Origin: DATLSM01 sp049585815
GTDB lineage: Bacteria; Actinomycetota; Thermoleophilia; Solirubrobacterales; 70-9
DNA length: 8,446 nt
NCBI GenBank assembly: GCA_049585815.1
Contig: JBAVAR010000103.1
Coordinates: 1-8,446, forward strand
Direction: 5' to 3'
The notes below the pieces were generated by a model. It made no database searches. It saw nothing but the letters and a program-made list of their open reading frames with translations, and was not told the origin of the DNA. The translations under genes and the position numbers were made by a program. Positions within the stretch are counted from its first letter, which is position 1. Each line of letters starts with the position of its first letter. Below, one piece after another: positions 6,228 to 8,446 of the stretch.

Positions 6228-7571
6228 ATGAGCGAGACGCAGCGAACAGATGCAGCCGCAGGCCCAGGGTCAAAGGGGTCCTTCTCGACCGTTGAGGAGG
6301 CGATCGAGGACATCCGGCGGGGGCGGATGGTGGTCGTCTGTGACGATGAGAACCGCGAGAACGAGGGCGACCTGACGATGGCGGCGCAGTTCGCGACGCC
6401 CGAGGCGATCAACTTCATGGCCAAGGAGGGGCGTGGGCTGATCTGCCTCTCGCTCACCTCCCAACGTTGCGAGGCACTCGGCCTCAACCTGATGGCGGCA
6501 AAGAACGAGGCGCCGCTGCAGACCGCCTTCACCGTCTCGGTCGAGGCCCGCCACGGGGTGACCACGGGGATCTCCGCCCACGACCGCGCCCACACGATCC
6601 AGGTTGCGATCGACTCCGCTTCAACGCCACACGAGCTGGTTCAGCCCGGGCACGTGTTCCCGCTCAAGGCCAAAGACGGCGGGGTGCTGGAGCGCGCCGG
6701 GCAGACCGAGGCCTCGGTCGATCTGGCGCGCCTGGCCGGACTCACTCCGGCCGGCGTGATCTGCGAGATCATGAACGATGACGGGACGATGGCCCGGGTT
6801 CCCGACCTGGTTCCCTACTGCGAGCGCCACGGTCTGAAGATGATCACGGTCGCCGATCTGATCGCCTACCGGCGTCGCACCGAGAAGTTGGTCGAGAGGG
6901 TCGTCTCGACCGCCCTGCCGACGGAGTTCGGCGACTTCACCGCGGTCGGCTACCGCTCCCTGGTCGACGACAAACACCACGTGGCGATGGTCAAGGGTGA
7001 GGTCGCGGGCGCCGCGGATGTGCTTGTTCGCGTCCACAGCGAGTGCCTCACCGGCGACGTCTTCCACAGCATGCGCTGCGACTGCGGCGAGCAGCTGGCG
7101 GCGGCGCTGATGATGATCGAGCGCGAGGGGAGCGGTGTGCTGCTCTATCTCTCTCAGGAGGGGCGCGGGATCGGCCTGCTCAACAAGCTGCGCGCCTACA
7201 AGCTCCAGGAGCAGGGCGCCGACACGGTTGAGGCCAACCTCAAGCTGGGCCTGCCCGCCGACCTGCGCGATTATGGGATCGGCGCCCAGATCCTCGGCGA
7301 CCTCGGCCTGAGCAGCATCCGCATCCTCACCAACAACCCGAAAAAGATCGTCGGTCTGGAGGGCTACGGCCTCTCGGTCACCGAGCAGGTGCCGATCGAG
7401 GCGGTGCCAAACATCCACAACGAGGACTACCTGCGGGTCAAGCGCGACAAGATGGGCCACTCCCTCCACCACCAGGGTCTTGCCCTCGATGAGGAGATGA
7501 TCCACGACGAGGAGCGGCGCGGCTCGGGTGCCGCCGCCGAGACCGGCTCGAGCGAGCGGGGCACTCGGTGA
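6228..7571 (+). CDS. ribBA: Bifunctional 3,4-dihydroxy-2-butanone 4-phosphate synthase / GTP cyclohydrolase II
   Basis: The N-terminal half converts ribulose 5-phosphate to the four-carbon unit for lumazine. The C-terminal half opens GTP to the first pyrimidine intermediate, so this one protein feeds both branches. In the RibB part, CDDENRENEGDLTMAA (about 38-53) holds the acidic active-site loop, followed by TGISAHDRAHTI, HVFPLKAKDGGVLERAGQTE and CEIMNDDGTMAR. In the RibA part, HSECLTGDVFHSMRCDCGEQ has the three zinc-ligand cysteines, then LSQEGRGIGL and RILTNNPKKI. All key residues look intact, so both activities are expected, unlike some RibBA proteins with a dead half. The protein is 447 residues. 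The C-terminal 30 or so residues are polar and variable. The ATG at 6228 is five bases after the ribE stop; its purine-rich GGAGAGGAG lies rather far upstream (about 15 bases). The longer in-frame GTG at 6156 would overlap ribE and is unlikely. Confidence 0.96.
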   Translation: MSETQRTDAAAGPGSKGSFSTVEEAIEDIRRGRMVVVCDDENRENEGDLTMAAQFATPEAINFMAKEGRGLICLSLTSQRCEALGLNLMAAKNEAPLQTAFTVSVEARHGVTTGISAHDRAHTIQVAIDSASTPHELVQPGHVFPLKAKDGGVLERAGQTEASVDLARLAGLTPAGVICEIMNDDGTMARVPDLVPYCERHGLKMITVADLIAYRRRTEKLVERVVSTALPTEFGDFTAVGYRSLVDDKHHVAMVKGEVAGAADVLVRVHSECLTGDVFHSMRCDCGEQLAAALMMIEREGSGVLLYLSQEGRGIGLLNKLRAYKLQEQGADTVEANLKLGLPADLRDYGIGAQILGDLGLSSIRILTNNPKKIVGLEGYGLSVTEQVPIEAVPNIHNEDYLRVKRDKMGHSLHHQGLALDEEMIHDEERRGSGAAAETGSSERGTR

Positions 7572-7616
7572 TCGCCGGGGTCTTCCTGGCCGCGGCGCCG
7601 GGCTCGGAGTCAGGTG

Positions 7617-8117
7617 ATGCGGGCGATGGCTGAGTCCACCGCCTTCCTTGAGGAGTTCAGGGCCGATGAGCGCGCGACGCTCGCCCCGCTGCGCTTTGCG
7701 GTCTGCGTCGGTCGCTTCTATGAGGAGCTCGCCGAACGGCTTCTGCGCGGCGCCAACGAGGGGTTTGAGATCGCCGGGGTGCCGGCCGCATCGGTCAGCC
7801 AGATCTCGGTCCCAGGCGCATATGAGCTGCCCTTCGCCGCCAAGCTGCACGCCGAGAGCGGCGTTTTTGCCGGGGTCGCCTGTCTCGGCGTCGTGATCCG
7901 CGGCGAGACCGACCATTTCGATTTCGTCTGCGCGGAGGCGGCCCGCGGCATTCAGGACGTCCAGCTGCAGACCGGGGTGCCCTGCGCCTTTGGGGTGATC
8001 ACCTGCGAGACGATGGAGCAGGCGCTCGCCCGCGCCGGTGGAGGCAAGCGCGACCAGGGCCGCAACGCCGCTCTCACCGTCGCCCGCATGGCGCTGCTCA
8101 AACGCCAACTCGCCTGA
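7617..8117 (+). CDS. ribH: 6,7-dimethyl-8-ribityllumazine synthase
   Basis: This enzyme condenses 5-amino-6-ribitylaminouracil with dihydroxybutanone phosphate, and usually forms pentamers or 60-mer capsids. The protein is 166 residues. Visible motifs are VCVGRFYEELAERLL (29-43; the family's usual RFN is RFY here), SVPGAYELPFAAK (64-76), LGVVIRGETDHFDFV (90-104) with the likely catalytic H100, and GVITCETMEQALARAGGGKRDQG (126-148). In the last segment the phosphate-binding arginine is retained (R139), while the usual GNKG is replaced by RDQG. The ATG at 7617 is chosen because GGAG (7606-7609) lies seven bases upstream; the GTG at 7614 and the ATG at 7626 are alternatives. It is separated from ribBA by 45 bases with no visible terminator, so it is likely in the same transcript. 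Confidence 0.94.
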   Translation: MRAMAESTAFLEEFRADERATLAPLRFAVCVGRFYEELAERLLRGANEGFEIAGVPAASVSQISVPGAYELPFAAKLHAESGVFAGVACLGVVIRGETDHFDFVCAEAARGIQDVQLQTGVPCAFGVITCETMEQALARAGGGKRDQGRNAALTVARMALLKRQLA

Positions 8118-8122
8118 GTGGC

Positions 8123-8128
8123 TACCAT
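8123..8128 (+). promoter_or_regulatory. Possible -10 element for rpmB with no Shine-Dalgarno
   Basis: TACCAT in the 23-base ribH-rpmB gap matches four of six -10 positions and would put the transcript start about six bases before the rpmB ATG. The bases just before the ATG are C-rich (CCCCCCTCCCCG) with no Shine-Dalgarno. The gene may therefore be read from a nearly leaderless transcript or by coupling from ribH. No good -35 is seen. Confidence 0.25.
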
Positions 8129-8140
8129 CCCCCCTCCCCG

Positions 8141-8332
8141 ATGGCCAAGGTATGCCACAGCTGCGGCAAGGGACCGGCATTTGGCCAGTCCCGCAGCCAC
8201 TCGATGGTCGCCACCAAGCGGCGCTTTGATCCGAACCTGCAGAAGGTTCGGATCAAAGAGCGGGGCCGCACCCTGCGCGCCTACGTCTGCACGCGCTGCC
8301 TGAAGTCAAACAAGGTGACGAAGGCCGCCTAG
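8141..8332 (+). CDS. rpmB: 50S ribosomal protein L28, zinc-binding form
   Basis: This small large-subunit ribosomal protein is 63 residues long and starts MAKVCHSCGKGPAFGQSRSHS, followed by NLQKVRIK and AYVCTRCLKSNKVTKAA. Two CxxC pairs (C5/C8 and C50/C53) mark the zinc-containing form; bacteria often carry a second, cysteine-free copy used under zinc shortage. The reading frame is intact from start to stop and full length for the family. There is no Shine-Dalgarno. Codons 28-40 contain a perfect 15-bp inverted repeat (separate entry). The TAG stop overlaps the stop of the minus-strand transposase fragment. L28 genes often stand alone, and this one is not functionally linked to the riboflavin genes. 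Confidence 0.95.
   Translation: MAKVCHSCGKGPAFGQSRSHSMVATKRRFDPNLQKVRIKERGRTLRAYVCTRCLKSNKVTKAA
8224..8258 (+). repeat. Perfect 15-bp inverted repeat (hairpin) within rpmB
   Basis: CTTTGATCCGAACCT (8224-8238) and AGGTTCGGATCAAAG (8244-8258) are exact reverse complements with a five-base loop, GCAGA. The stem lies wholly in coding sequence for RFDPNLQKVRIKE. It is not followed by a T-run, so it is not a standard terminator. A stem this long should fold strongly in the mRNA. Confidence 0.9.
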
Positions 8333-8446
8333 TGACCTGAGTCGTTGATCCGCTGGCAGTAGGAGGCGAGGCTGTCGAGGATCTCATCGGCGCTCTTGTG
8401 CCAGACGTAGGGTTTGGGCTCGTCGTTCCAGTTGGCGATCCAGGTG
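8329..8446 (-). CDS. IS630-family transposase, C-terminal fragment running off the window edge
   Basis: Reading the minus strand from 8445 gives 38 residues to a TAG at 8331-8329. The sequence begins TWIANWNDEPKPYVWHKSAD and continues EILDSLASYCQRINDSGH. The WxxxWNxxPKPxxWxKxADEIL pattern and the short tail ending CxRI...SGH are characteristic of the C-termini of IS630-family DDE transposases. The catalytic triad and the rest of the gene lie beyond the window, so it cannot be said whether the element is complete. The C-terminus appears native, and the stop shares bases with the rpmB stop in a tail-to-tail arrangement. That leaves no room for a normal terminal inverted repeat outside both genes. 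Confidence 0.85.
   Translation of the reverse strand, partial: TWIANWNDEPKPYVWHKSADEILDSLASYCQRINDSGH

Noticed and set aside
6621..8180. A 519-codon open frame on the minus strand opposite ribBA and ribH
   Set aside because: It lies wholly antisense to well-supported riboflavin genes. Long stop-free antisense frames are expected in GC-rich DNA, and its translation resembles no family.
8224..8258. Reading the rpmB hairpin as an intrinsic terminator or a transposon terminal repeat
   Set aside because: There is no T-tract after the stem, it lies inside conserved coding sequence, and rpmB continues intact for 24 codons after it.

Overview
The window is GC-rich (about two-thirds G+C by eye), densely packed bacterial DNA with short gaps and several 4-base ATGA start/stop overlaps. 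The gene order rsmB - rpe - ribD - ribE - ribBA - ribH is the conserved riboflavin neighbourhood of Actinobacteria. Together with protein wording such as the RibH and L28 sequences, it suggests a high-GC actinobacterium, most likely of the Thermoleophilia/Solirubrobacterales type. That placement is an inference, not a search result.

Layout. Positions 1-1809 (+) hold the 3' part of rsmB (16S rRNA m5C methyltransferase), a 79-residue protein with four CxxC knuckles, and rpe. The three are joined by ATGA overlaps and look like one translationally coupled operon. Positions 1883-4275 (-) hold a two-gene module read in the opposite direction: a family 2 glycosyltransferase with two C-terminal membrane helices, then a multi-pass polysaccharide-type flippase, also joined by an ATGA overlap. 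Positions 4276-4453 are the only sizeable intergenic space. It is the divergent control region between the glycosyltransferase and ribD, and it is full of inverted repeats, including a clean operator-like palindrome beside the ribD start. Positions 4454-8117 (+) are the riboflavin operon: ribD, ribE, bifunctional ribBA and ribH. rpmB (zinc-type ribosomal protein L28) follows at 8141-8332. The last 118 bases hold the C-terminus of an IS630-family transposase on the minus strand, whose stop codon interlocks with the rpmB stop.

How the genes work together. Rpe interconverts ribulose 5-phosphate and xylulose 5-phosphate. Ribulose 5-phosphate is the substrate of the RibB half of RibBA, and GTP is the substrate of the RibA half. 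RibD processes the RibA product, RibH condenses the two branches to lumazine, and RibE makes riboflavin. Every step is covered except the intermediate dephosphorylation, which is normally encoded elsewhere. The glycosyltransferase/flippase pair probably handles a polyprenyl-linked sugar or cell-envelope glycan and is not metabolically tied to riboflavin.

No clearly new multi-gene system is visible. The points most worth checking are a perfect 15-bp inverted repeat inside the rpmB coding sequence, the palindrome at the ribD start, the transposon/rpmB stop-codon junction, and a G-rich, hairpin-forming in-frame segment in ribD.
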